Virus record (IMG/VR): IMGVR_UViG_3300043540_000318 | Span: 1 to 46,059 of that record | Source: a virus | Reading direction: 5' to 3' (one strand) | Length of the DNA: 46,059 nt | In this document: positions 8,369-17,989 of the stretch, one piece after another | Position numbering within the stretch: position 1 is the stretch's first letter | How the letters are laid out: each line of letters opens with the position of its first letter | The notes under the pieces: model-generated | The model's database searches: none | Told to the model about the DNA's origin: nothing | What the model saw: the letters and a program-made list of their open reading frames with translations, nothing else | Made by a program: the position numbers and the translations under genes

Positions 8369-11300
8369 CTAAACGAGTCTAGGGCCACCTGGAACATGAG
8401 GCGACGGTGGAGTAAATCCGGTTGATTTTGAATTAGCAGTAATAGGTGAACTACCTAACATACTAGCAGCAAATTTTACTGCTTCTTGAAATGCCATAGC
8501 TGCGGCAGTAACAACGTCAGAAAAATTGTTTGCGGCGTACTGAACATTCTCTCTAAGGGTAGCACCAGCCTCGGAAATACTTTTAGATTTATTTTCATCA
8601 GTAGGGGGTACCTCATATAGTGGTATATTATCAGGAACATTGCCGCCAGTATAGCCAGGAACAAGGTCTTTGAACGGGTCATTAGGAATTCCTTCAGAAG
8701 CCTGAGGCTGTGGAATACCTGCCTTAGTTGTAGCTGGGGATATGGGAAATAACGTCTCCAACAACTTTGAATAACCGTAATGCGAAACCAAGTAAGTTAA
8801 AGCACCTCCAGCAGCTCCAACACCGCCACCAACAAACGTGCCAATTGGCCCTCCTATGGTACCGAGTGTAGCCCCAAGCTTAGCGCCAAGGACAGCAGAG
8901 GAACCCAAACCTGCAAGATTAGCTGCCGTCTCAGCGACACCAAGAACTGTATCCAACGTGTCACTATGTGGTGGGCTAACATTGGCACCCTTAGCAGATG
9001 ATGCCATAGGATCAAACGTGTCAATAATATTCTTTGAGTACCACTTTAACGCGCGACCCACACCTAACTTATCATACATATACTTAGAAATGTGATGGCC
9101 AAGTAATGCATTAGCCATCGTAAATTCTTTATAAGCTGCGACGTATGGGTCAGATGGGCGCTGGTAGTCTGCACGTGTTGGTTTTTTAATGTCCTCCTTC
9201 AATCTTTTCAACTCCTCTGGGCGATCACCAGTATTCAAAACATTGATAAACTGTTGAGTGAGAGCACTGTCACCCATCAATTCATGGACACCAGCTTCAC
9301 CATAATTCATGACAGCTAACGGGTAATAGTCCTGCACAAGCTCCGCAGCTCCCTCATACCCCCTCTCTTTAATGAGCGCGGTCACATACTCCAACGCGCT
9401 TTTACCATTAAACTCTTGCAGTGGCGCATGTATGGCATCCCTCCTCGCTTTTGCCAGTGCGCCTGGCATTATATCGCCCCTATCTAATGGTTTGATCTTC
9501 TTCCTAGCTGCATTTATCGCGCTACTGGAAAAAAAGTTATATGGTACCTTCAACATCCACGCAAACTGCTCGTCTGTAACCTGACCAGGAGTCTTAGGCA
9601 TCAAAAGCCCATGGGAAAGCTCTGCGCCTTTCCTGTTCCTACCCATTACATAAAGTTTCGCCAAAGTCTCTGCACCACCCAACAACGTCTGCCGAGTCAT
9701 TCTACCTGACGTTGCTGCCTTCATGCCCATTTCCTTAGCTTGCACAACCGATACCATCACATCCTCAAGTGGAATGCCCATGGTTGCTGCAGTCGCAAAC
9801 AAATGCTTTCCTGACTCAAGAATATCCTTTGCGTAAGCTGGAGAAACCCTAGAAATTACCTGCATTTGGGCCATAAAATGACTGAGCGCACCCTCTGGGT
9901 CATTCAGAGCCCTCTCACGAGTTTGTGGGTGCTTTTGGAGTACGGAAAGAACCTGTGGGGCGAAGTCGGCAGCCTCCTTCGGAGAGATTTTCCCATACGC
10001 AGCGAGAGACATAGTGCGCTCTACCATTCTCATCATTGCCTCTGGAGTCACAGGTGGCAAACCCTCCGCCTTTCGATATTCATCTGACAGTCCGCGCATA
10101 CTCTTCAGGTTTGCATAAACCGTCATGAAATCCTTGGCCTCTCCAAATAGACCACCTGCCCTCGCAGCAGCAGCCAAAGAAGCGTCTGTCACAAATTCAC
10201 GCTCCGCTGGCCCAATACCTGCAGCACCGAGTAGCAACTCGGCCGGAGCTAACTCAGTAGCCACTTTCTGCGTAAATATATCTGACACTCCCCTACTTGC
10301 GGAACTAACGGCCCCATACGCAGCGTGATAACCGGCAGCTATCCGCAATTTCGTTTTAGCACCGTGAGCAATATCCCTCAATTTCTCGCCTGCAGCGGTC
10401 ATAGCGGCTTCCCTGCGTTCAGTATCCTCCCAGCGCCCCTTCAAATTCCCCCACGCCCTGCCAAATGGGCCTCCACCATCCCCACCATCACCACCACCGC
10501 CAACGCCAAACAACGGCCCTGCAATACCACCATATAACCTACTGAAGAATCCTGGCTGAGGAGGTGGAGACGGTAGCGGCACCAACCTCCCTTCGCGCGC
10601 CATATGAGCACCCAGAGAAGCCCACGTATATGGTGCCTCGAATGGTGAAGGACCTGCTTTATAGGACGGATGATACATGCGCAACCCCATATCAGCCCAA
10701 GAAAATGGCCTATGATATGGGTATGCTGCAGTCCTACCAATGCCAATTGGACCCTTGTAGTGTAGGAAAGCGTATGGTACATAGGGCCCTACATCCTTGG
10801 ATGGCAATTCCGGCGGAGGGGGTGGTGGTGTCTCACCACCAGCACCAGCAGCGCCAGCAACTTGTGGTTTCCTCCTCCTTGGCCCACCGCTCGCAGGTCT
10901 AGCAACTTGTGGTCCCCCACTCTTTGAACCGCCACTCGCAGGTCTAGCAAATTGTTCCGCATCAGTATCGCCAGCAGTCTGTGCAACAACATTCTTAATA
11001 CTTTTAGATAAATCTTTGGATGCCCCCGCAGAATCCTTGGTTGCGACCTTCACATCCTCCAATTGCTTGGCAACATTTTTCAGAGATTCAGTATTCTCTT
11101 TCAGCGAAGCATTCTGGCGCGCAACAATCTCATCAACCTTTGACTGGACGTAATCACGACGATCTTCTGGTAACGATCCTAATATTGCAGCTACCTGCTT
11201 TGAGGTGAGTCTTTTTGATTTCGAAAGTTTGTCCAGCTCTAGATTCGCAGCCAATGTTTCTTGGCGAGTGCGCCAAGCCTCGGCTCTCTGTTGCGCACTC

Positions 11301-12826
11301 TGTAGTACAGCCTGATCTCCTGTGATAGTGTCGCGACGTCGCCTACTACCAGAAGACTTTTCTGCAATTATTGACGCCAGCCGATTGAGCTCGCGCATCT
11401 CCTCAAACTTAGCTATTGCTTCAGGAGACGCTTTCGGCGAAGGAGGAAGTTTGACAGGAGTATCTAACTCAGTGGGAAACCCTGACAGCCCTGTATAAGT
11501 ATGGCCCTCATCTGGAATATGTTGATAACTGAACGTGTCGCCTGCTGGTGTCCTACCAGAACTCCTAGTATGTCTTCCAGACACAGCACTACGAAAAACT
11601 TGAGCCGCATCAGCATACTTAGGCAATCCCTGCACATAGTGAAGTATCGAGGCGCGCTGATGAAAACCAAGTTGTGAACGAGCGGTAAACTGGTCTAATA
11701 ATCCCCTAAACGCCAAACTAGACTCGGTAGCCTGCGGACTAGTCAGTCTGAGAAGTACGGCCCTATCGAGATCAAGTTTCTGGGCCTCAGTAAGTTGAGT
11801 TGCTTTCAATCCAGAAGATTTAAGAAAGCGTTGCAACTCCTCCTTATACACATCGTCGTGCAATTGTTTCAGCTTATTTAGTACTGATACAGAATCACCC
11901 TTCTCCTTAAGTGTGCCAACAGCGCGGACAAAATCTTTGTTGCCATAACCAGCTATAGCCTCCACCCAAGACTTGGAAATCGGTTTCAGCCTATAAATCG
12001 ACTCCAAAGCCTCAAACAACCTATTCTCATCCCCAACATGTGGCAACAAAGCTTGGAATAAAGCTGGTCTTTTCTCGAACGATTTATATAAATCTTTGAT
12101 ATTCCTTGGCTGGTACTTATACCACGGGCTGGCAGAAAACTCGGCCGCGCTCTCAATCATTTTAATAGTGCTCTGAGAGGGACGTTTTGGAATTGGGTAA
12201 TTACCAGCCAAAACGCCAAGTCTTTCCGCATTAGCCCTCGCAGTAGCCTTCGCATTAGCCATCGCGTTAGCGATTCTCTGTTCTAACGCAACATCCTGAC
12301 TAGACACTTCTGCCTGACTCGCACCGAAAGAAGGAGAAGAAAGCTTTTTACTTAGACCAGCGATACCCGATCCCATGTTAGAGAATGTTTCCAAAATCTT
12401 CTCTATGTTGGCAACATTGGATTCAGCCTTCCTCCTTTTCTGGGACAAACCAACCGCACTCATGCTAGCGCCAGCGCGCTCCAGTGCGCCAGCTATCATG
12501 GACAATTGCTGAGTGAGATTTCCAGCAACCTTACTTACATCAGGTACGTTCTTCGGTATTGTGCTTGATACGACTGACTGGGCTTGTAATGACCCACTCT
12601 GAAGATGGCCAATCGCTTCATTGATCTTACTTGCGGACGCCTTACCAATACCTGGGGCAGAAGAAAGTTCCTTAAGACGATTTGAAACAGCGGCAATCTC
12701 AGCGTTAATTGACTTAACGAGGTCTTTTGCCTCTTTAACCATATTCTTCACACTGTTCAGCGCATCATCAACACCGACAGCAGTGGAGGTCACATTAACA
12801 TTAATGTTTATAGAATCGTCAGACAC
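8369..12826 (-). CDS. Tail tape measure protein
   Basis: 1485 residues starting with GTG at 12826 (AGGAGA upstream). This is the longest gene in the window, directly after the frameshifted chaperone pair. The N-terminal third is helical with heptad-like stretches (VKNMVKEAKDLVKSINAEIA). Around residues 630-680 lies a short direct repeat (RPASGG twice) followed by a PPPPPP run, a flexible hinge. Near residues 1330-1370 an Ala/Gly-rich hydrophobic stretch (GAKLGATLGTIGGPIGTF) could insert in the membrane during DNA ejection. It sets tail length and fills the tube before infection. Length predicts a tail of roughly 200 nm by the usual 1.5 angstrom per residue rule. Confidence 0.9.
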   Translation of the reverse strand: MSDDSININVNVTSTAVGVDDALNSVKNMVKEAKDLVKSINAEIAAVSNRLKELSSAPGIGKASASKINEAIGHLQSGSLQAQSVVSSTIPKNVPDVSKVAGNLTQQLSMIAGALERAGASMSAVGLSQKRRKAESNVANIEKILETFSNMGSGIAGLSKKLSSPSFGASQAEVSSQDVALEQRIANAMANAKATARANAERLGVLAGNYPIPKRPSQSTIKMIESAAEFSASPWYKYQPRNIKDLYKSFEKRPALFQALLPHVGDENRLFEALESIYRLKPISKSWVEAIAGYGNKDFVRAVGTLKEKGDSVSVLNKLKQLHDDVYKEELQRFLKSSGLKATQLTEAQKLDLDRAVLLRLTSPQATESSLAFRGLLDQFTARSQLGFHQRASILHYVQGLPKYADAAQVFRSAVSGRHTRSSGRTPAGDTFSYQHIPDEGHTYTGLSGFPTELDTPVKLPPSPKASPEAIAKFEEMRELNRLASIIAEKSSGSRRRRDTITGDQAVLQSAQQRAEAWRTRQETLAANLELDKLSKSKRLTSKQVAAILGSLPEDRRDYVQSKVDEIVARQNASLKENTESLKNVAKQLEDVKVATKDSAGASKDLSKSIKNVVAQTAGDTDAEQFARPASGGSKSGGPQVARPASGGPRRRKPQVAGAAGAGGETPPPPPPELPSKDVGPYVPYAFLHYKGPIGIGRTAAYPYHRPFSWADMGLRMYHPSYKAGPSPFEAPYTWASLGAHMAREGRLVPLPSPPPQPGFFSRLYGGIAGPLFGVGGGGDGGDGGGPFGRAWGNLKGRWEDTERREAAMTAAGEKLRDIAHGAKTKLRIAAGYHAAYGAVSSASRGVSDIFTQKVATELAPAELLLGAAGIGPAEREFVTDASLAAAARAGGLFGEAKDFMTVYANLKSMRGLSDEYRKAEGLPPVTPEAMMRMVERTMSLAAYGKISPKEAADFAPQVLSVLQKHPQTRERALNDPEGALSHFMAQMQVISRVSPAYAKDILESGKHLFATAATMGIPLEDVMVSVVQAKEMGMKAATSGRMTRQTLLGGAETLAKLYVMGRNRKGAELSHGLLMPKTPGQVTDEQFAWMLKVPYNFFSSSAINAARKKIKPLDRGDIMPGALAKARRDAIHAPLQEFNGKSALEYVTALIKERGYEGAAELVQDYYPLAVMNYGEAGVHELMGDSALTQQFINVLNTGDRPEELKRLKEDIKKPTRADYQRPSDPYVAAYKEFTMANALLGHHISKYMYDKLGVGRALKWYSKNIIDTFDPMASSAKGANVSPPHSDTLDTVLGVAETAANLAGLGSSAVLGAKLGATLGTIGGPIGTFVGGGVGAAGGALTYLVSHYGYSKLLETLFPISPATTKAGIPQPQASEGIPNDPFKDLVPGYTGGNVPDNIPLYEVPPTDENKSKSISEAGATLRENVQYAANNFSDVVTAAAMAFQEAVKFAASMLGSSPITANSKSTGFTPPSPHVPGGPRLV

Positions 12827-13066
12827 CTATGAGTTTCTCCTGAGTCTCTTAATAGCTTCTTCTTCCTCTTTGTGAAGTTTCAGAATCTCTTTGCGAAACG
12901 AAGACGGCCATGACAGAATCTCTGTGGCGGATAACCCCAAACTGCGCATCAAATAAAAAACCTCGCGATTAAATATATCCAAAGTCCTGGAAGACTCTGG
13001 GATGAAAAGTGAGCTATCACGATAACCCCAGTGAACAAAAGCTCCACCAAGGTTTATTCGGGCCAT
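12827..13066 (-). CDS. Tail assembly chaperone, frameshift extension (GT part)
   Basis: 79 codons counted from an ATG at 13066 that has no properly spaced ribosome site; GGTGG abuts the ATG. The frame is the -1 frame of the upstream 240-residue gene and overlaps its end. A ribosome slipping on T TTT TTA (13084-13078) would add ITWW and then this whole frame, giving a protein of about 316 residues. The C-terminus is a charged helix (KEEEEAIKRLRR). By analogy with lambda G/GT and P2 E/E', the long form would bind the tape measure. It is most likely expressed only as the fusion. Confidence 0.75.
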   Translation of the reverse strand: MARINLGGAFVHWGYRDSSLFIPESSRTLDIFNREVFYLMRSLGLSATEILSWPSSFRKEILKLHKEEEEAIKRLRRNS

Positions 13067-13776
13067 CCACCAGGTAATAAAAAATCTCTATGAGACACCA
13101 CATTCACCGTGTACCTAAAACCACAAGCGGGGCACAACACGCGAACATTCAGGTCATAACCACACGCAAGCTTTGCGCGCGCCTCCCTGAGAGCTTTGTG
13201 ATCCTTTGCTGGAAGCGCTATTATATCCTCATAGGAAAAATCTGCACTTCCATCCAATAGACGAATACTCTGAAACACGCTTTGGTTTGGATCAACCCCA
13301 GACGAACTGGCCTGATTTAACAACACAAGTTGCTGACTCCCTTTCAACAAACCCAAAGTCACAGAGACCTTTGTTTTTGGGAGCGTGATAGTAACGACTG
13401 GGTCCTCGCTATCAATGTCAGGCGACAACTTCATGAATGCAAGATCATTCAAATCGAATAGGTGCTCACCGCTCTCACCACAATTCAAACAAACATCAGT
13501 AAACTCGAACTCATTACCATGCTTAAGCTTATAATCCTCGATCTGAAGAGCCTCTATATCCTGGACAAACAAATCAAGGATATGAGCGGCGGTTATAGTG
13601 GTTGAGCTGCCAATAGAAACTACATTCGGCACGAGGGCATCAATAAATGCCTCAAACAACATCTTACCTCGGCGTAATAAAACTCGCTCGCTGTATCCGC
13701 TACCCTCCTGCAGAACAACAGTCTTCTTACTTATAGGCAACACTATCTCACGCCGCTCATAAACATAATCAATCAT
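13054..13776 (-). CDS. Tail assembly chaperone, short form (G-like), zinc-binding
   Basis: 240 residues with GGAGG well placed before the ATG at 13776. Two Cys pairs, CLNC (about residue 95) and CPAC (about residue 222), would bind one zinc. The position just upstream of the tape measure, the slippery heptamer eight codons before the stop and the overlapping -1 frame together identify a tail-assembly chaperone. T4 gp26/gp51-like hub assembly factors are the alternative family. It would keep the tape measure soluble and recruit tube subunits. It is not a virion component in known systems. Confidence 0.75.
   Translation of the reverse strand: MIDYVYERREIVLPISKKTVVLQEGSGYSERVLLRRGKMLFEAFIDALVPNVVSIGSSTTITAAHILDLFVQDIEALQIEDYKLKHGNEFEFTDVCLNCGESGEHLFDLNDLAFMKLSPDIDSEDPVVTITLPKTKVSVTLGLLKGSQQLVLLNQASSSGVDPNQSVFQSIRLLDGSADFSYEDIIALPAKDHKALREARAKLACGYDLNVRVLCPACGFRYTVNVVSHRDFLLPGGWPE
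13078..13084 (-). promoter_or_regulatory. Programmed -1 ribosomal frameshift site (T TTT TTA)
   Basis: Read on the minus strand in the zero frame as GAT TTT TTA, this is an exact X XXY YYZ slippery heptamer. Slippage by -1 gives ATT ACC TGG TGG and then the ATG codon of the 79-codon frame. The zero frame stops eight codons later. Confidence 0.8.
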
Positions 13777-13802
13777 AAATTACCTCCGTTAGTATAAAAA
13801 CA

Positions 13803-14285
13803 CTACCCAACGATCCTCATCTCACGCTTGGCGTATGTTATCTCCAGCGTTTCGATCAGATCAGTGCCATCGGCAAAAGCGCTGCGGTGCGCAATGGAGT
13901 GCTTGACAGGGAAACCCCGCTTGAACTCCCATACACGAGACGGTGAGCCTGTGGGGTCCAACTCATAAAGCGAGAAGTCCTTCATATACTTGGAAGGGAC
14001 TTCACCGTTTCCAGTAGCTGGGTCCTGACACAAATCCATCCAGTCGTTCAAGAACACACGACCAGGGCCGTCGAGCGGCACCACCATGTGCAACGTACAG
14101 TTGCCATAGCTAATCATGCCAACTTCTTTGCAAACATAATTCTGACCAGCTCCAGCATGAACAGAAACCCCATGAGTTCGATCACCAGGATCGAACTCTT
14201 GGATTAATGCAGCCGGAAGACCATTAATTTCCAACCTAAACTTGTAGGCTTTCATTCTACTAATGGAACAGGCTTCAACAGGCAT
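13803..14285 (-). CDS. Tail tube protein
   Basis: 160 residues from the ATG at 14285 (AAGGAG 9 nt upstream); a TTG three codons earlier is unlikely. The pattern AYKFRLEINGLPAALIQEFDPG near the start, a central region and the closing strand DLIETLEITYAKREM are typical of gp19/FII-type contractile tail tubes. The size and position immediately after the sheath fit. It forms the stacked hexameric rings of the inner tube. Confidence 0.88.
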   Translation of the reverse strand: MPVEACSISRMKAYKFRLEINGLPAALIQEFDPGDRTHGVSVHAGAGQNYVCKEVGMISYGNCTLHMVVPLDGPGRVFLNDWMDLCQDPATGNGEVPSKYMKDFSLYELDPTGSPSRVWEFKRGFPVKHSIAHRSAFADGTDLIETLEITYAKREMRIVG

Positions 14286-14337
14286 TTGTAACAACTCCTT
14301 GTGATATATTAATTGCTGTCAGGTTACCGCATACAAA

Positions 14338-16983
14338 TTACTGCTTAATCCAACCTGGAAGAGTCGTCATCTCAGTAAACTTCTCGAACGGCTCGCCAGT
14401 TCTCATGACACCCAATTCAAACTCTAGGTAGTAAATGGTCCTCGTGGGTTGGATCAAAGCTCTACAATGATATATGCCACGGTCCATATCAAGACCAGAG
14501 TTCAACACAGCATTCTTCAAGACCCCGCCATCAAACCAAGCGTCGCGGTCAGTCTGCAATGCATAATCATAGATTGAGTACTTGTTCTTCCAATCCTGGA
14601 ACGCTGGCTCAAGGGTGCGGTGAATCTCGCGCCACGTAACAGGATGGTTCGGCTCAAACAAGAATGTACGCAGGACTGGCAACAGCATACGATTCATAAC
14701 AGTAATGAAACGTACCACATTCAACTCACGAAGAGCAGATGGAGCTCGTTGCGTGGTTCGTTGCTCCCAAAACATTGCGCCTTCGATACCGGTGTAACGT
14801 GACATCATCAAATAATTGATACCATTCTCAGCAAACAGGTCGGCATAACCTGTGCTCCTATTGCTCTGAACATCAAAGTCAATACCTTCAACCAAAGTCA
14901 CCCTACCCCTACGAGGGCCAACTGGTGCGTAATGCGGGCCATAATCATTATCAGTCCTGCACAAACACGCTGCTAAATGCCCTAGACAACTGATGTACTT
15001 GCGCTGACCGTCCCGATCATCGTAAACCAACGGTCTGCCATAAAACAGACAGAATCTATGGCTATCAAACGCTGGATGTGTCCATGGCGCATTACCAAGC
15101 CTCCAATTAACCGCATCTTCTGGAGCTAGGAGTGGCGGGACTTGGCCGTACGCAATCATATCTGCCCGACTTTCGCAATACGCTATCATAGCCTGGAACA
15201 CCGTGGCGCTCGTCGTGCCTGGTATCATCAAATCCATACTCATGAACGCGCCGTCTGCGGCATACATTCCGGTCAAAGATGGTCCATCACCGATCCAATC
15301 TGAATCATTAAACCCGTCAAGACCATTATCACCACCAGACAATGCATAACCAAGCAACTCAGAAGTTGATGCAACATGATTGTACTCACCAACCGCAATA
15401 CCCAACGTTGCATAACAACTATTTGGAACAGGCATAATTTCAATATCATTACCAATCTCGGCTGCAGAAACAAACACATAGGTGTTACCAAGATTATCTG
15501 AAATCGCTCTCGAACTGATACCAGGCATGGAATCTATCTGCGCAGCGACTTGAGCCGCGGTGCGCTCACCACCTGCTGTTAATGTAATTGTGTGGATTGA
15601 ACCCCAAACTCCATCCTCACGAATACGGACAGAGAATTTGTCGTTTGACCCAGCCACAATGTTGTAAATCGATGACACATCACCCAAAACCTGCCCAGGC
15701 AAAGCATTCGATGCTGCTGGACGATTCACCCAACCTGTGCTTGAGTACACTGCATTCGTCGATCCCAAATCCTCGACTTGTATCAGTAGTGACCTCTCAT
15801 TAATCCAATGCTTAAAGTACCTATCACTACCAATATCCATACTAAGATTGGGGAACCACTCCGTCATCGTCCCCTGCCTGAGATATGCAACTTTCATGTC
15901 AAAAGCCTGCCTCGAATTGAGTGGGGAATCATAAATGAATATCCTGATGTCGTCTCCCCAATCTCCCTCATTGGCAGCAGTAACCAAGATTGTCGGTTGA
16001 GCAGGCCCAGAACAACCACGATGTAACTCGGTATCAAAACCAAGAACCGCATAAGCGGTAGAGGTATTCTTGATCTGAACTGAAGAAGATGATCCAGTGG
16101 TGTTTGACTGAATAGCAACCCTACCCTCAACGGTTGTCGCTACTCCGCCAGAAAGAGACGAGAGGATAGCAACTACCTCAGCAGAGGTGAGCATAAACAC
16201 AGCCTCCTCCTGACCGTCATCCAGTATGAACGACTGGTCAGCACCGCCATCGATACTCACAACAAGTTTGTCAGTCCCTCCTGTGTGGGAAAACACTCCT
16301 GGCTGAAACCCAAGCGTGCTGTACGCATCGTTCGAAACCGCAAGTATTTCAACATCATTCTGAGCTGATGCAGACTTGATTCGAACCCTCAACCCGTCAG
16401 CTATTGCAGAAACAAGAATGCCACTACCACTCGCAGCAAGCTGGTTGGCAACCTGTGTCGCGGTTTGACTTCCGGACGAAAGTGTTACCGTCACTGGGTC
16501 TCCCCATACACCATTTGAACCTACTCGATACTTGAACTTATCACCAGTACCCTCAACAATGGTATATGGACCATCAATCTGATTCGTAACAGTTCCAGGC
16601 AAAGCCCTGATTATCTTAAACGGCCCAACGTTCCCCTCAACATACCCAGAGGTTTCTGTATTTCCTCGGTCGTATAATGTAACGGAAGACTTCTTAGCCG
16701 TCAGCGTGGTGGGATCGGCTATTCTTGCGTAATGCGCAGTCCGTATAACATTCAACCTACCCCTCTGACGAAGAGCCATCTCGCATACCAAAGGATCATC
16801 AGTATAAGGTACTTTAAGACCGAAGATTCTTCTGTATTCCTCTAAGCTGGTCACTAGCCTAGGGACTCCAATCGGCCCCCGCTCAGCTTTTATTATCATT
16901 GTAACGTAACCAAGCGCGACATTATCAACATACAATGATAAATCATTAATTGTCCAGATTACACGCGCAGCTCCTAATGTCAT
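14338..16983 (-). CDS. Tail sheath protein with inserted repeat domains
   Basis: 881 residues, larger than T4 gp18 (659). The N-terminus (VDNVALGYVTMIIKAERGPIGVPRLVTS) and the C-terminus (RFITVMNRMLLPVLRTFLFEPN, TREIH-like helix, FEKFTEM) are the conserved contractile sheath parts. Inserted between them are three related ~95-residue modules, about residues 138-232, 234-316 and 436-535. Each runs through a TATQVANQL or TAAQVAAQI helix to a VSNDAYSTLGF-type ending. Such surface domains decorate the outside of the tail. GGAGG lies 8 nt before the ATG. The related module also occurs in the DUF4815-like protein. Confidence 0.92.
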   Translation of the reverse strand: MTLGAARVIWTINDLSLYVDNVALGYVTMIIKAERGPIGVPRLVTSLEEYRRIFGLKVPYTDDPLVCEMALRQRGRLNVIRTAHYARIADPTTLTAKKSSVTLYDRGNTETSGYVEGNVGPFKIIRALPGTVTNQIDGPYTIVEGTGDKFKYRVGSNGVWGDPVTVTLSSGSQTATQVANQLAASGSGILVSAIADGLRVRIKSASAQNDVEILAVSNDAYSTLGFQPGVFSHTGGTDKLVVSIDGGADQSFILDDGQEEAVFMLTSAEVVAILSSLSGGVATTVEGRVAIQSNTTGSSSSVQIKNTSTAYAVLGFDTELHRGCSGPAQPTILVTAANEGDWGDDIRIFIYDSPLNSRQAFDMKVAYLRQGTMTEWFPNLSMDIGSDRYFKHWINERSLLIQVEDLGSTNAVYSSTGWVNRPAASNALPGQVLGDVSSIYNIVAGSNDKFSVRIREDGVWGSIHTITLTAGGERTAAQVAAQIDSMPGISSRAISDNLGNTYVFVSAAEIGNDIEIMPVPNSCYATLGIAVGEYNHVASTSELLGYALSGGDNGLDGFNDSDWIGDGPSLTGMYAADGAFMSMDLMIPGTTSATVFQAMIAYCESRADMIAYGQVPPLLAPEDAVNWRLGNAPWTHPAFDSHRFCLFYGRPLVYDDRDGQRKYISCLGHLAACLCRTDNDYGPHYAPVGPRRGRVTLVEGIDFDVQSNRSTGYADLFAENGINYLMMSRYTGIEGAMFWEQRTTQRAPSALRELNVVRFITVMNRMLLPVLRTFLFEPNHPVTWREIHRTLEPAFQDWKNKYSIYDYALQTDRDAWFDGGVLKNAVLNSGLDMDRGIYHCRALIQPTRTIYYLEFELGVMRTGEPFEKFTEMTTLPGWIKQ

Positions 16984-17021
16984 CGTATATCCTCCAGTAC
17001 TAATTAGTTACATGTAAACAA

Positions 17022-17345
17022 TTACGAAACTATAACCTCACGAAACACGCCATTCTTGATGGCCTTAAACACATAAGGAGGTAGAAGTTTCCTCTGAACT
17101 GGCAAAGACCTGCCACACTTGTTGCCAATTCTGGTCGGTACAAAAAGATTCTTCCCGTTCACTAAAGTGATATCATAATCTGTGTACGTAAGATTTTCCA
17201 ATATCACACTACCAGGAGAATCTGAACCAGAGAAAATCTTGCTCGAAGCGTCAAACGTAGTGTTGGTTTGAGGCTGTGCAAGTTCAACTAGATCATCACT
17301 CAACGAAGGAGTAACTGTGGTATAAATTGTATCGTTATCGCTCAT
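17022..17345 (-). CDS. Conserved-position small tail protein, unknown
   Basis: 107 residues between the tail terminator and sheath genes. It is acidic at the N-terminus, with strand-like stretches (VILENLTYTDYDITLVNG) and a C-terminal helix (LPPYVFKAIKNGVF). No family is recognised. Its position in the head-tail to tail transition suggests a structural or assembly role, which is inference only. Confidence 0.6.
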   Translation of the reverse strand: MSDNDTIYTTVTPSLSDDLVELAQPQTNTTFDASSKIFSGSDSPGSVILENLTYTDYDITLVNGKNLFVPTRIGNKCGRSLPVQRKLLPPYVFKAIKNGVFREVIVS

Positions 17346-17369
17346 TTCAATAACACCCCGTCTATAATT

Positions 17370-17975
17370 TTATTGATCTATCTGTACAAAATCAGCACTG
17401 ATAGATGTAATCGAAGGAGAAGTATAATGCTCGACCCTGTCTAACCACAGGTCAAAGACACCAAGGACATAGGTGCTCCGAAAGACAGGTCTCACTAAAT
17501 CGTCCTCGCAGATAACCCTCTCAATATAAAAGGAGGCATACTGCTTATGTTCTAAATTTGGAACTGAAGCCTGCATACCAGGTGGGAACAACTGGTAAAC
17601 AGACTCGGTCAGCCAATTATGCATATCCACACTAGTGGATAATGTATCGATTTGATAGTATATGTCAACAGGAATGGGATGCGGCTTGCGTGTATAGGAA
17701 ACTGGCCCCGTTGCTACACCACCTCCCATTAAACCTGGAACCGCCACAGTAATTGTCGTTTCGCTAGGAATAAATATATCATAATCATATCTCTGATCAA
17801 ACTGCCTTACCTCAACATGCTGTCTGATCGCCACCAAAGACGGATACACGGTTTCTCCTTTTTCCCTATCTGGTTGGTATGTATAAACCTTTATTGGCGC
17901 GTAGCCAGTTGTCTTGTAGTTAAACTTTAACAGAGACAGCCGAGAAACTATATAAGAATCGACATGCGACAACAA
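17370..17975 (-). CDS. Putative tail terminator / tail completion protein
   Basis: 201 residues starting from TTG at 17975, the only start available after an in-frame stop; GGTGAT lies 5 nt upstream. The gene follows the neck protein and precedes the sheath, the usual place of the terminator. The sequence has a beta-rich core with aromatic strands (PIPVDIYYQIDTLSTS, ASFYIERVICEDD), compatible with the terminator fold. No signature was recognised with certainty. Confidence 0.55.
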   Translation of the reverse strand: MLSHVDSYIVSRLSLLKFNYKTTGYAPIKVYTYQPDREKGETVYPSLVAIRQHVEVRQFDQRYDYDIFIPSETTITVAVPGLMGGGVATGPVSYTRKPHPIPVDIYYQIDTLSTSVDMHNWLTESVYQLFPPGMQASVPNLEHKQYASFYIERVICEDDLVRPVFRSTYVLGVFDLWLDRVEHYTSPSITSISADFVQIDQ

Positions 17976-17989
17976 CTGACATCACCAAC

